A stretch of 42,585 nucleotides of DNA from the NCBI RefSeq assembly GCF_030411955.1, contig NZ_JASNRA010000034.1, positions 933 through 43,517 of the forward strand, written 5' to 3'. Below the pieces are notes generated by a model. It had not been told where the DNA came from and searched no databases. It saw nothing but the letters and a program-made list of their open reading frames with translations. How positions within the stretch are numbered: position 1 is the first letter of the stretch; each line of letters begins with the position of its first letter. The DNA is from Massilia sp. YIM B02443 (GTDB lineage Bacteria; Pseudomonadota; Gammaproteobacteria; Burkholderiales; Burkholderiaceae_D). Positions 15,707-23,480 of this stretch are shown piece after piece. Both the position numbers and the translations under genes were made by a program.

Positions 15707-16713
15707 CAGTGATACCCCGCATCGGCCTTGACCTTGCCGCGAAACACCCAGTACGACCAGCCGGTGTACATCAGGATGATTGGCAGGATGAACAGCGTGC
15801 CGACCAGCGCGAAACCCTGGCTCTGCGGTGGCGACGCGGCTTCCCAGATCGTGATCGCGGGCGGCACCACGTGCGGCCAGATGCTGATCGCCATCCCGCT
15901 GTAGCCGAGGAAGATCAGGGCCAGCGCCAGCACGAAGGGCTGGCGGAACGGCTTGCGTCCCAACGAACGCAGCAGCAGGAACATGCACAACGCCACCAGC
16001 AGCGGCACCGGCGCCAGGAACAGGATGTTCGGGAAGGTGAACCAGCGGTCGGCCACGTGCGGGAAGCGCAGCGGGGTCCAGATGCTGACCGCCACGATCG
16101 CCGCCAGCAGCAGCAGCGCGAACGGCTTGGCGACCTGGATCATGCGGTCGTGCAGCTCGCCCTCGGTCTTCATGATCAGCCAGGTGGAACCCAGCAGCGT
16201 GTAGGCGATGATCACGCCCACGCCGGCCAGCAGCGGGAACGGCGCGATCCAGTCGAGCGGCCCGCCGGAAAAGCTGCGCCCCGAGACCGCGATGCCATCC
16301 AGGAAGGCGCCCAGCGCCACGCCCTGGAAGAACGCCGCCACCACCGAGCCGCCGATGAAGGCCTTGTCCCACAGGTGGCGCTCGCCCTCCTTGGCCTTGA
16401 AGCGGAACTCGAACGCCACGCCGCGGAACACCAGGCCGATCAGCATGAAGATCAGCGGCAGGTACAGGCCGGAGAGGATGATCGAATACGCGATCGGGAA
16501 CGCCGCCAGCAGGCCTTCGCCGCCCAGCACCAGCCAGGTCTCGTTGCCGTCCCACACCGGCGCCACGGTGTTCATCATGGTGTCGCGGTCGCGCTTTTTG
16601 GGCGTGAACGGAAACAGCATGCCGATCCCCAGGTCGAAGCCGTCCAGCAGCACGTACATGAAGACGGCGAAGAAGATGATGACGATCCAGATGATCGAGG
16701 TGTCGATGCCCAT
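15706..16713 (-). CDS. cydB: cytochrome bd-type quinol oxidase subunit II
   Basis: A 335-residue integral membrane protein with about eight helices, partner of CydA. Family motifs include YVLLDGFDLGIGML near the N-terminus, NEAPVWDGNETW-like sequence (VAPVWDGNETWLV) and the C-terminal TGWSYWVFRGKV. It carries no heme itself but is needed for assembly. Its start is three bases from the cydA stop and its end overlaps the DUF2474 gene. Length and partner features point to the cyanide-insensitive (CioB) branch, so cioB is an alternative symbol. Confidence 0.95.
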   Translation of the reverse strand: MGIDTSIIWIVIIFFAVFMYVLLDGFDLGIGMLFPFTPKKRDRDTMMNTVAPVWDGNETWLVLGGEGLLAAFPIAYSIILSGLYLPLIFMLIGLVFRGVAFEFRFKAKEGERHLWDKAFIGGSVVAAFFQGVALGAFLDGIAVSGRSFSGGPLDWIAPFPLLAGVGVIIAYTLLGSTWLIMKTEGELHDRMIQVAKPFALLLLAAIVAVSIWTPLRFPHVADRWFTFPNILFLAPVPLLVALCMFLLLRSLGRKPFRQPFVLALALIFLGYSGMAISIWPHVVPPAITIWEAASPPQSQGFALVGTLFILPIILMYTGWSYWVFRGKVKADAGYH

Positions 16714-16716
16714 GGT

Positions 16717-18264
16717 TCAGCTTCCCTTCGGGTGGTCGTCGTCCTGGCCGGGACGCTGGTCGCCGGCGCCAGGCTGCGGATGGGTGTCGAGGCCGAGCTT
16801 GGCCCCGGCTCCGTCCCCGGCCGCACCCTGCGCGGCGAGGTCGTCCTTGTCGCCGCTGTCGTCGTTGCGGGTGTCGGCCGCCGACAATGGCCGCATCGGG
16901 GTGCGCCCTTCTCCCGGCCCGCCCTCCGGGGCATGCTGCACGGCGAAGTGCTGCGGCCCCTTGCGGATCAGGCGGATCAGGTACAGGGTGCCGGCGCCGA
17001 ACACGAACACATAGGCCACGATGAACATGCCGAGCGTCAGCGCCATCGTGGCGGCGCTGTGCGGCGACACCGCATCGGCCGTGCGCAGCACGCCGTACAC
17101 CACCCACGGCTGGCGTCCGACCTCGGTGGTGATCCAGCCGGCCAGGATCGCGATCAGGCCGGCCGGCCCCATCGCCAGCGCGAAGCGCAGGAACAGGCGC
17201 TTGTTGAAGATGCGTCCGCCGCGCCTGAGCCACAGGCCCAGGACCCCGAGCGCGATCATCAACAGGCCCAAGCCGACCATCACGCGGAAACTCCAGAACA
17301 CGATCAGCGAATTGGGCCGGTCCTGCGGCGCGAATTCCTTCAGGCCCGGGAACTGGCCGGTCAATGTATGGGTCAGGATGATGCTGCCGAGGTAGGGAAT
17401 CTCGACCGCGTAGCGGGTCTCTTCACGCTCCATGGCGGGAATGCCGAACACGATCAGCGGCACCGCCTCGCCCGGTTCGTTCTGCCAGTGCCCTTCCATC
17501 GCCGCCAGCTTGGCCGGCTGGTGCTTGAGGGTGTTGAGGCCATGGAAGTCGCCGATCACGGCCTGGATCGGGGCCGCGATCAGGATCATCCACATCGCCA
17601 TCGACAGCATCTTGCGCACGGCTTTGCTGTCGCGGCCGCGCAGCAGGTGCCAGGCGCCGGACGCGCCGACCAGCAGCGCGGTGGCCAGGTAGGCGGCCAC
17701 CACCATGTGCAGCAGGCGGTACGGGAACGAGGGATTGAAGACGATCGCCAGCCAGTCGGCCGGCACCAGGCGCCCGTCTTCCCAGGCATAGCCCTGCGGG
17801 GTCTGCATCCAGCTGTTGGCGCCCAGGATCCAGGTGGCCGAGATCAGGGTCCCGAGCGCGACCATGCAGGTGGCGGCGAAGTGCAGCTGCGGGCCGACCC
17901 GGTTCCAGCCGAACAGCATCACGCCCAGGAAGCCGGCCTCCAGGAAGAACGCGGTCAACACCTCGTAGGTGAGCAGCGGCCCCATCACGCTGCCGGCGAC
18001 CTCGGACAGCACGCTCCAGTTGGTGCCGATCTGGTAGGCCATCACGATGCCGGACACCACGCCCATGCCGAAGGCGACCGCGAAGATGCGGATCCAGAAG
18101 TGGTACAGGTCGACGTACACCTGGCGCTTGGTGCGCAGCCAGCAACCCTCGAGCACCGCCAGATAGCTGGCCATGCCGATCGTGATCGCCGGGAAGATGA
18201 TGTGGAACGAAATCGTGAACGCGAACTGGATGCGCGCCAGATCCAGGGCACTCAGGCCGAACAT
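16717..18264 (-). CDS. cydA: cytochrome bd-type quinol oxidase subunit I (CIO-like) with long tail
   Basis: Reduces O2 to water with electrons from quinol. The 515-residue protein keeps the heme ligands His21 (heme b595 side), His186 and Met329 (heme b558) and the GRQPWVVYG motif (383-391). The Q-loop is short, as in cyanide-insensitive CioA oxidases, so cioA is an alternative symbol. A frame open to 18432 exists, but the start at 18264 (MFGLSALDLA) matches the family and has an AGGAG site before it. The last 80 residues (about 436-515) form a hydrophilic Asp/Gly/Gln/Pro-rich tail beyond the final helix. It appears longer than usual and has no known role. The gene starts the cydAB operon and is divergent from fnr. 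Confidence 0.95.
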   Translation of the reverse strand: MFGLSALDLARIQFAFTISFHIIFPAITIGMASYLAVLEGCWLRTKRQVYVDLYHFWIRIFAVAFGMGVVSGIVMAYQIGTNWSVLSEVAGSVMGPLLTYEVLTAFFLEAGFLGVMLFGWNRVGPQLHFAATCMVALGTLISATWILGANSWMQTPQGYAWEDGRLVPADWLAIVFNPSFPYRLLHMVVAAYLATALLVGASGAWHLLRGRDSKAVRKMLSMAMWMILIAAPIQAVIGDFHGLNTLKHQPAKLAAMEGHWQNEPGEAVPLIVFGIPAMEREETRYAVEIPYLGSIILTHTLTGQFPGLKEFAPQDRPNSLIVFWSFRVMVGLGLLMIALGVLGLWLRRGGRIFNKRLFLRFALAMGPAGLIAILAGWITTEVGRQPWVVYGVLRTADAVSPHSAATMALTLGMFIVAYVFVFGAGTLYLIRLIRKGPQHFAVQHAPEGGPGEGRTPMRPLSAADTRNDDSGDKDDLAAQGAAGDGAGAKLGLDTHPQPGAGDQRPGQDDDHPKGS

Positions 18265-18343
18265 GTCTACTCCTCGCCTTCGACAGGAGGTGGCGAGACT
18301 AGCATGGCGTTTTCGGCGCACGATTGGCGATGGCAAATTTGTA

Positions 18344-18364
18344 TCGCCCGTCGCGCACGGGCGA
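18344..18364. promoter_or_regulatory. inverted repeat in the cydA-fnr divergent region
   Basis: TCGCCCGT (18344-18351) and ACGGGCGA (18357-18364) form a perfect 8-bp inverted repeat with a five-base CGCGC spacer, 80 bp upstream of the cydA start. It may be an operator for the cyd operon. No canonical FNR box (TTGAT-N4-ATCAA) was found in this 222-bp intergenic region. Confidence 0.35.
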
Positions 18365-18448
18365 CACATTCTGGACAAGTGCGCCCGCACCGGTTCCAAT
18401 CGCGCACCCGGGCGGGTAGCCGATGCGGGCACGGACCGCCAACACGTC

Positions 18449-18454
18449 TATAAT
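18449..18454 (+). promoter_or_regulatory. TATAAT -10 element of fnr
   Basis: A perfect TATAAT lies 32 bp before the fnr ATG in otherwise GC-rich DNA. No good -35 hexamer is seen at 16-18 bp, so activator dependence or a weak basal promoter is possible. Confidence 0.45.
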
Positions 18455-18486
18455 CGCGGGGTCACCGCATCGACCGACCGCGTCTC

Positions 18487-19260
18487 ATGTCCCAGCACCC
18501 GCTCCAGCCATCCCCTTCCCCCGGCCAGCCAGCCGTCACGCTCCAGGCCCTCAAATCCTGCGCCGCCTGCAGCATGCACCAGCTATGCCTGCCGATGGGC
18601 CTGGCCGACGCCGACATCGACCGCCTGGACCGCATCATCGGCCGCCGCCGCCGGCTGGCGCAGGGCGAGCGCCTGTACGGGATGGGCGAGCCGTTCCGCA
18701 ACCTGTACGCGGTGCGCTTCGGCCACTTCAAGACCTACCAGGTGAATGCGGCTGGGGTGGCCCAGATCACCGGCTTCCAGATGGCCGGCGAACTGCTGGG
18801 CATGGACGCGATCAGCGGCAACCACCACTGCGACGCGGTGGCGCTGGAAGACAGCGAGGTATGCGAGATCCCGTTCGCGCGCCTGGAAGAACTGTTCGGC
18901 GAAGTGCCAACGTTGCTGCGCCACTTCCACCGCATCATGAGCCAGGAAATCACGCGCGAGCAGAACGTCATGCTGCTGCTTGGGAACATGCGCGCCGAGC
19001 AGCGCTTTGCCGTGTTCGTGGTCAACCTGTCGGCGCGCTACGCGACGCGCGGCTATGCGGCCGACAGTTTTCAATTGCGCATGTCGCGCGAGGACATCGG
19101 CAACTACCTGGGCCTGACCATCGAGAGCATCAGCCGGCTGCTGTCGCGTTTTAAAAAGCAGGGCTGGATCGCGGTCGACAAGCGCGACGTCACCCTGCTC
19201 GACCCGGCCAAGCTCAAGGCGCTGGCCTCGGGCGCCGACGTGTGCAGCCCGATGGCTTGA
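18487..19260 (+). CDS. fnr: FNR-type oxygen-sensing Crp-family transcription regulator
   Basis: A 257-residue Crp/Fnr regulator. Cys25-x2-Cys28-x5-Cys34 plus Cys126 (in VCEIPF) reproduce the four 4Fe-4S ligands of E. coli FNR (20/23/29/122) with the same spacing. It should therefore be an oxygen-labile cluster protein that dimerises and binds DNA when oxygen is low. The recognition helix IESISRLLSRF keeps the Glu and Ser-Arg that read TTGAT half-sites. It is divergent from the cydAB operon and is followed, 16 bp on, by an AraC gene. FNR-box-like sites occur elsewhere in the window upstream of hemN. Homologues are also called anr or btr in beta- and gammaproteobacteria. Confidence 0.93.
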   Translation: MSQHPLQPSPSPGQPAVTLQALKSCAACSMHQLCLPMGLADADIDRLDRIIGRRRRLAQGERLYGMGEPFRNLYAVRFGHFKTYQVNAAGVAQITGFQMAGELLGMDAISGNHHCDAVALEDSEVCEIPFARLEELFGEVPTLLRHFHRIMSQEITREQNVMLLLGNMRAEQRFAVFVVNLSARYATRGYAADSFQLRMSREDIGNYLGLTIESISRLLSRFKKQGWIAVDKRDVTLLDPAKLKALASGADVCSPMA

Positions 19261-19276
19261 CGTTCCTGGATTGACG

Positions 19277-20077
19277 ATGCGATTGAACCCCGCCCTCGAA
19301 CTCGACCTCCACCTGCGCAGCTACGGCCGCGTGCACTGGGGCGACCGCCACGCGTTCGCCCAGCTGGTGCTGCCGGTCGATGGCGAGGTGCTGCTCGACA
19401 TCGAAGACCGGCGCGCCCGGCTCGATCCGCTGCACGGCGCGCTGATCGCGCCCGGCGCCTGGCATGCACAGTCGAGCCAGGCCGAGAACCATTCGCTGAT
19501 CGTCGACGTCGACGCCGCCGCCTTCGACGGCGGACCGTGGCAGGCGCTACTCGAGCGCCCGTTCGCGCCGCTGGCGCCAGCGGCGCGCAAGCTGGTCGAC
19601 TTCATGGGCATCCTGGCGCGCCAGTCGCCAGTTTCCGGGACGCTGGTGCAGGGCTGGGTGCCGCTGCTGCTCGATACGCTGGTGCTGAACGAAACGCGGC
19701 CGGTGTCGCGCCTGGCGGCGCTGCTGGCGCGCATCGAGGCCGAGCCGGGACTGCCGTGGAGCACGGCGGCGATGGCGCAGGCGGCGCATGTGAGCGTGAG
19801 CCGGCTGCATGTTCTGTTCCGCGATGAGCTGGATACCAGTCCGCACGACTGGCTGCTGCGCTGCCGCCTCGAGCGGGCGCGCGAGTGGCTTGCGGAAGGC
19901 ACGCGCAGCGTGGCAGAGATTGCGCTGGCCGCCGGCTTCGCCGACCAGAGCAGCCTGACGCGCGCGATGCGCAAGGCGTTCGATACCACGCCGGCGGCGT
20001 ATCGGCGCGCCATGCGCCAGTCGGTGCGGTTGCTTGGACGGGCGGGAGACTACAAGCTTTCTATTTGCAATACTTAA
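19277..20077 (+). CDS. AraC-family transcriptional regulator
   Basis: A 266-residue regulator with an N-terminal cupin-like sensor (GDRHAFAQLVLPVDGEV and the IAPGAWH loop, residues about 20-65). A C-terminal pair of helix-turn-helix motifs follows: STAAMAQAAHVSVSRLHVLF, then SVAEIALAAGFADQSSLTRA before the family signature around TTPAAYRR. A TTG at 19271 is an alternative start; ATG at 19277 was chosen, with a weak ribosome site. The last ten codons (from about 20045, encoding GDYKLSICNT) are markedly AT-rich, unlike the rest. This suggests that the original 3' end was altered by the adjacent AT-rich island. AraC regulators of this kind are often paired with EamA exporters, and one lies 3.4 kb downstream beyond the island. 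Confidence 0.88.
   Translation: MRLNPALELDLHLRSYGRVHWGDRHAFAQLVLPVDGEVLLDIEDRRARLDPLHGALIAPGAWHAQSSQAENHSLIVDVDAAAFDGGPWQALLERPFAPLAPAARKLVDFMGILARQSPVSGTLVQGWVPLLLDTLVLNETRPVSRLAALLARIEAEPGLPWSTAAMAQAAHVSVSRLHVLFRDELDTSPHDWLLRCRLERAREWLAEGTRSVAEIALAAGFADQSSLTRAMRKAFDTTPAAYRRAMRQSVRLLGRAGDYKLSICNT
20051..20058. repeat. possible island-flanking direct repeat, left
   Basis: TACAAGCT occurs here, at the point where composition changes inside the end of the AraC gene. It recurs at 23211-23218, just past the last island gene. An 8-bp match between two such stretches can arise by chance, so this is only a candidate target duplication. Confidence 0.2.
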
Positions 20078-20167
20078 TAAAAATAAACTTGCTAAGGTAG
20101 AATCACTTCTTCCGCTCGGCGACATGGCCGCAGCCTGGGCATTCATTTCGACCGCGCAAGGAGCAAC

Positions 20168-21742
20168 ATGGCTCAATCCAACATGCAACTCAAGCAGCAG
20201 CGACTCGACGCATTGTTCGAGGAGTGCCAACAGCATGTTTTCTCCCAACTCATTGGGCCATTTGGGCTCTCTCCGGCAATGTTCGCCGACCAGGCTGGCG
20301 GCAACGTCACCACTGTTCACAATTTCGAGAAGGGCGTAGTCGCCAATGAAAACGACAAGGCGCTGTATGAGTCCTTGTCGGAGGCGTATGACAGAAGCCA
20401 ATTTGAACTGTCGCAAACACAGTGGGATGCAAAGCGCGATGAGCGTATCGCACGAGGCATAGATGAATACACCAATGAAGCGCTGTCGTCCAAGCCAGAG
20501 TTGGATCATTTCACGCCCATCAAGGCCGTTGCTACCGACCCGAAAATGAGGCTGGCCCTTGGAGAGGTTAAAGACGGAAAGGTCTCCGTCGAGAAGATCA
20601 AGGTATTGGTCAATGACGACGCGAACTTGGCAATCACCGATATCTCGATTAACCGTTCCAAGAAAGACCACGATGTCAATGAGTGGAGCGCGAAGGCGTC
20701 AACGACCGACTTAGAAAAGACCAACGCCGAGCGCTTTGCGATTGATCCCAATGCTGTCGCCAAAAAGCACGCCGAATCAAAAGAAAAATTCGATGGTGAG
20801 ACAAACTCATCTTTGATGAAAAAACAGGGTGGCGAGCTCCTTGCAACCGGCGGCAAGCAGGCGTTGACGATGGGATTGAAGCAATCAGTGGGCATTCTCT
20901 TGACCGAGCTGGTCAACGGATTGTTCAATGAATTCAAAGCCATGATCAAAGAGGGCTTCTCGCTCACCAAGGACCTTCTGGGCGAGATCGGCGAGCGTCT
21001 TGGACGGGTAGCGCGCTCTGTCGCGAAGAAGTTACCCGACGCATTCAACGCCCTGTTTGAAGGAGGCGTTAGCGGGTTCATGAGTAACTTGCTAACATTC
21101 GTAATCAACTCATTCGTTACGACGGGTGAAAAGCTCGTGCGCGTCATACGCGACGGCCTGTCAGGGCTTTTCAAAGCGTTCAAGCTCATCGCCTTTCCTC
21201 CGAAGCACATGAGTCGGAGCGATGCGACCCGGGAAGGGCTGAAGATCTTGACCACCATTGTCATCACATCATTGGGCGTCATGATCGAACAGAGCGCAAT
21301 CACGTTCATGGCCGCCATAGCGCCGCTCAAACCTCTTGCCGATATGGTTGCGCCAGTCTTGGTCGCCATCATGGTTGGACTGCTGTCAGCTTTGATGGCT
21401 TATCAGATCGACCGTCTATTCGATAAATTTTCTGATGCAGGAGATGAGCGTCGTCTCGACGAACTGATCGAAGACGCTCAGCAGACGGGGAGCTTTGCTT
21501 GCGCCATGGAAGAGCAGATCGGCATGTCGCTGGCGAACATCAGAAGCTACGCGACTTCGATCGAACTATACAAAGACATTGGGTCGTCGTTCGGGGCAGC
21601 AAGCAACGATGCCAACGTCACCCTGTTGAGCTTACAAGCAACCAATGCAGACACCGCGTCGCTGGTTGAAAGCACCTCGGCCATGCTGACCTATATCGAA
21701 GTATCCCAACGCGACATCGAGCGATTCTTGAAAACGATGTAA
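20168..21742 (+). CDS. unknown island protein A: HNH-like motif plus membrane hairpin, 524 aa
   Basis: I do not recognise this as a named protein. Residues 1-110 are helical and polar. At 111-171 there is a motif resembling the core of zinc-less HNH/His-Me-finger nucleases: ELDHFTPIK (Asp113-His114, Pro117), then NDDANLAITD (Asn153) and INRSKKD (Asn162, Lys165). Residues about 220-345 are amphipathic helices with many Gly/Leu/Lys. Two hydrophobic helices (about 356-382 and 389-412) form a likely membrane hairpin, followed by a helical tail. A good AGGAG site precedes the ATG. Base composition is visibly AT-richer than the chromosome, and Lys/Asn/Thr codons are common, pointing to horizontal transfer. 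It is followed 52 bp later by the coiled-coil gene, so the two probably act together. Nuclease activity and a defence role are inference. Confidence 0.8.
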   Translation: MAQSNMQLKQQRLDALFEECQQHVFSQLIGPFGLSPAMFADQAGGNVTTVHNFEKGVVANENDKALYESLSEAYDRSQFELSQTQWDAKRDERIARGIDEYTNEALSSKPELDHFTPIKAVATDPKMRLALGEVKDGKVSVEKIKVLVNDDANLAITDISINRSKKDHDVNEWSAKASTTDLEKTNAERFAIDPNAVAKKHAESKEKFDGETNSSLMKKQGGELLATGGKQALTMGLKQSVGILLTELVNGLFNEFKAMIKEGFSLTKDLLGEIGERLGRVARSVAKKLPDAFNALFEGGVSGFMSNLLTFVINSFVTTGEKLVRVIRDGLSGLFKAFKLIAFPPKHMSRSDATREGLKILTTIVITSLGVMIEQSAITFMAAIAPLKPLADMVAPVLVAIMVGLLSALMAYQIDRLFDKFSDAGDERRLDELIEDAQQTGSFACAMEEQIGMSLANIRSYATSIELYKDIGSSFGAASNDANVTLLSLQATNADTASLVESTSAMLTYIEVSQRDIERFLKTM

Positions 21743-21794
21743 TCGTATATAGATCTTGCCGACTTTCCGAACACGTCGAAACTCACCCAGAAAA

Positions 21795-23180
21795 ATGTCC
21801 AGTTCATCCATACCTGTCTCGCCATTTCCCAACAAAGTGGCGGGATCAGACGTCTCTCTGAAAGAAACGGAAGTGAGCGACCTGCAAATTGTCGAAGCCT
21901 TTTCTCGCGTCGCAGTCCCTGAAAGCATTCTAAAGAATAGCAATGTGTCTCAGTTGGTCGCCGAAATGAACTTGGCAAAAACGACTCTGGATTCTGCCGC
22001 GGCTAAGCTGAATGCACTGCGCCAGCAGAAAAAGGAGAGCAATTTCCTATCAAATATGTGGAACGACCAGGACGACAAAATCGAGGACGCTCAGGTCGCA
22101 TTGGACAAGAATGTTCGCTGGCTGTCTTCGCTGTCGTCGAAGCTGCTGATCCTTAACACAGCGATGGCGAAGATCATGCACGGGCAGCAGGGCGTGCTGC
22201 AAGATCAGCAGCTGGCGCTCACGGATCAGGCGCGCGGCATCGAGCGACAAAACGTCCAGATCAAAGCCCAGCAAGATGGCCTGGAGCGCAACCAGCGCGA
22301 GTTCAACAAGGCAGTTGCGGCACTCGCGAAAGCCACCGAGCTGACGCATGCGCAAGCTGGCGAACTCATGAGATGTATCGAGAAGGTTGCCCTGTCCGAA
22401 CAGCGTATGCTGGCGTCGTATGAGCAGATTGCAGCCACCGTCGACGAACGACTGCATGTCATCAAATGCGATTGGTCGAAGGTCTTGGCCGATAAGTTCG
22501 TTGATCTCACAGATGCGCAGGTTACGCGTGATCGACGTGTAGATGAGCGCCTGGCAACAAGCGCAGCCAGCGCCGTCGAACGACTTGCCGCGTCTGAGCA
22601 GCGCATGTTGGCGTTGCACGCCCACCTGTCGGAGGCGATCGAGGAGCGATTGGCAACCAGCGAAGCCAGCGCGGCTGAACAGCTGGCTGCGTCCGAGCAG
22701 CGCATGTTGGCGTCGCACGTACACCTGTCGGGCGCGATCGAGGACCGATTGGTAACCAGCGACGCAAGCGCGGCTGAACAGCTGGCTGCGTCCGAACAGC
22801 GCATGTTGGCCGCACATGAGGATCTGGCAAGCACATTCGACAGGCGACTGCAGTCGGCCCTGCAGACATGGTCAGCGACCTCGTCCAGACAAGAAGCTCG
22901 GTTCAATGATGCATACTTGGCGCTCGGCAAGCGCGTAGACGAGCGCCTGATCGCAAGCGATGCAAACACGCTCGGTAAAATCAATATATTGGAAACGCTG
23001 CTTTCGGAACTCGACATCAAGCTCGCATCAATCGCAGCGCGTGAAGCAACAATTGCCGCGGACGTCGAAAAGCAACACAAGGCGCTGCATGCGTCGCGGA
23101 TTGCGCACATCCTGAGTGTTGTCGCGATTGGCGCGCTGTTCCTTTGGACGGTCGTCGCGAGCTCAGCCCTGATCCATTGA
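21795..23180 (+). CDS. unknown island protein B: coiled-coil, C-terminal membrane anchor, 461 aa
   Basis: Function unknown. The N-terminal 60 residues are polar. A long helical region follows, with QQKKESNFLSNMWNDQDDK near residue 80 and a Gln-rich segment (QQGVLQDQQLALTDQARG). Three tandem 33-residue repeats built on ERLATS/ASAAEQLAASEQRML occupy about 251-349; 33 is three hendecads, typical of right-handed coiled coils. The only membrane segment is at the very C-terminus (about 434-457, AHILSVVAIGALFLWTVVAS), making it tail-anchored with a large cytoplasmic coiled coil. The start at 21795 (MSSSSIP) is preferred to TTG at 21756; neither has a strong ribosome site. It shares the low GC of protein A and lies 52 bp after it. 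Expected partner: protein A at the membrane. Confidence 0.78.
   Translation: MSSSSIPVSPFPNKVAGSDVSLKETEVSDLQIVEAFSRVAVPESILKNSNVSQLVAEMNLAKTTLDSAAAKLNALRQQKKESNFLSNMWNDQDDKIEDAQVALDKNVRWLSSLSSKLLILNTAMAKIMHGQQGVLQDQQLALTDQARGIERQNVQIKAQQDGLERNQREFNKAVAALAKATELTHAQAGELMRCIEKVALSEQRMLASYEQIAATVDERLHVIKCDWSKVLADKFVDLTDAQVTRDRRVDERLATSAASAVERLAASEQRMLALHAHLSEAIEERLATSEASAAEQLAASEQRMLASHVHLSGAIEDRLVTSDASAAEQLAASEQRMLAAHEDLASTFDRRLQSALQTWSATSSRQEARFNDAYLALGKRVDERLIASDANTLGKINILETLLSELDIKLASIAAREATIAADVEKQHKALHASRIAHILSVVAIGALFLWTVVASSALIH
22545..22841 (+). repeat. three tandem 99-bp in-frame repeats
   Basis: Units start at 22545, 22644 and 22743. Each encodes 33 residues; units 2 and 3 are most alike at DNA level (shared GCGGCTGAACAGCTGGCTGC and GAGCAGCGCATGTTGG), and unit 1 is more diverged. 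The similarity implies recent internal duplication or gene conversion, and copy number may vary between strains. Confidence 0.85.
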
Positions 23181-23480
23181 CGCGACATATGGGTGATCGG
23201 CGAGGCGCTGTACAAGCTATCGCGCGGCCACGTTACCGCGCTCGCCATCCGGCAACCCTGCAAAGCAGGTTTGCGCAATGTCTGGTATGGGTCTATAGCG
23301 GAGGTCCAAAGACTCAGTCCAGGGGCCATGACAACGGCCGTATTCCCAGACCGAATGAGACCATGCGCGTGTCGGCGCACTTGTCATCGCGCGAGATCGC
23401 GTCAAAAACGCAGTAGTCCGCGACAAGACCACGCCCGCACGTTGCGGTGAGAATCTCGCTGTCACCAGGAGATTCACACA
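23181..23480. other. gene-free right flank of the AT-rich island
   Basis: Three hundred bases with no convincing gene; small open frames on both strands look like chance. A nine-pair hairpin with one mismatch lies at 23252-23274 (core CCTGC-AAA-GCAGG followed by TTT) and could be a weak terminator for the island genes. TACAAGCT at 23211-23218 matches the left island edge. Composition is intermediate between island and chromosome. The ribosome site of the next gene (CAGGAGATTCACACA) closes the interval. Confidence 0.5.

Noticed and set aside
18321..18335. TTGGCGATGGCAA as an FNR box for cydA
   Set aside because: The half-sites (TTGGC/GGCAA) deviate from TTGAT/ATCAA at several positions and the palindrome is imperfect.
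15607..18453. 948-codon open frame on the plus strand
   Set aside because: Antisense to cydAB; composition is that of a shadow frame.
22545..22841. Tandem repeats considered as a CRISPR or non-coding array
   Set aside because: The units are in frame, contiguous with no spacers, and encode a coherent coiled-coil repeat.
22226..23380. 384-codon minus-strand frame opposite the coiled-coil gene
   Set aside because: Ser/Ala/Cys-rich translation mirroring the repeats; the plus strand has the coiled-coil periodicity and a terminal membrane helix.
23193..23450. 85-codon plus-strand frame in the island's right flank
   Set aside because: No ribosome site, erratic composition with many Arg/Cys near the end, and no recognisable domain.
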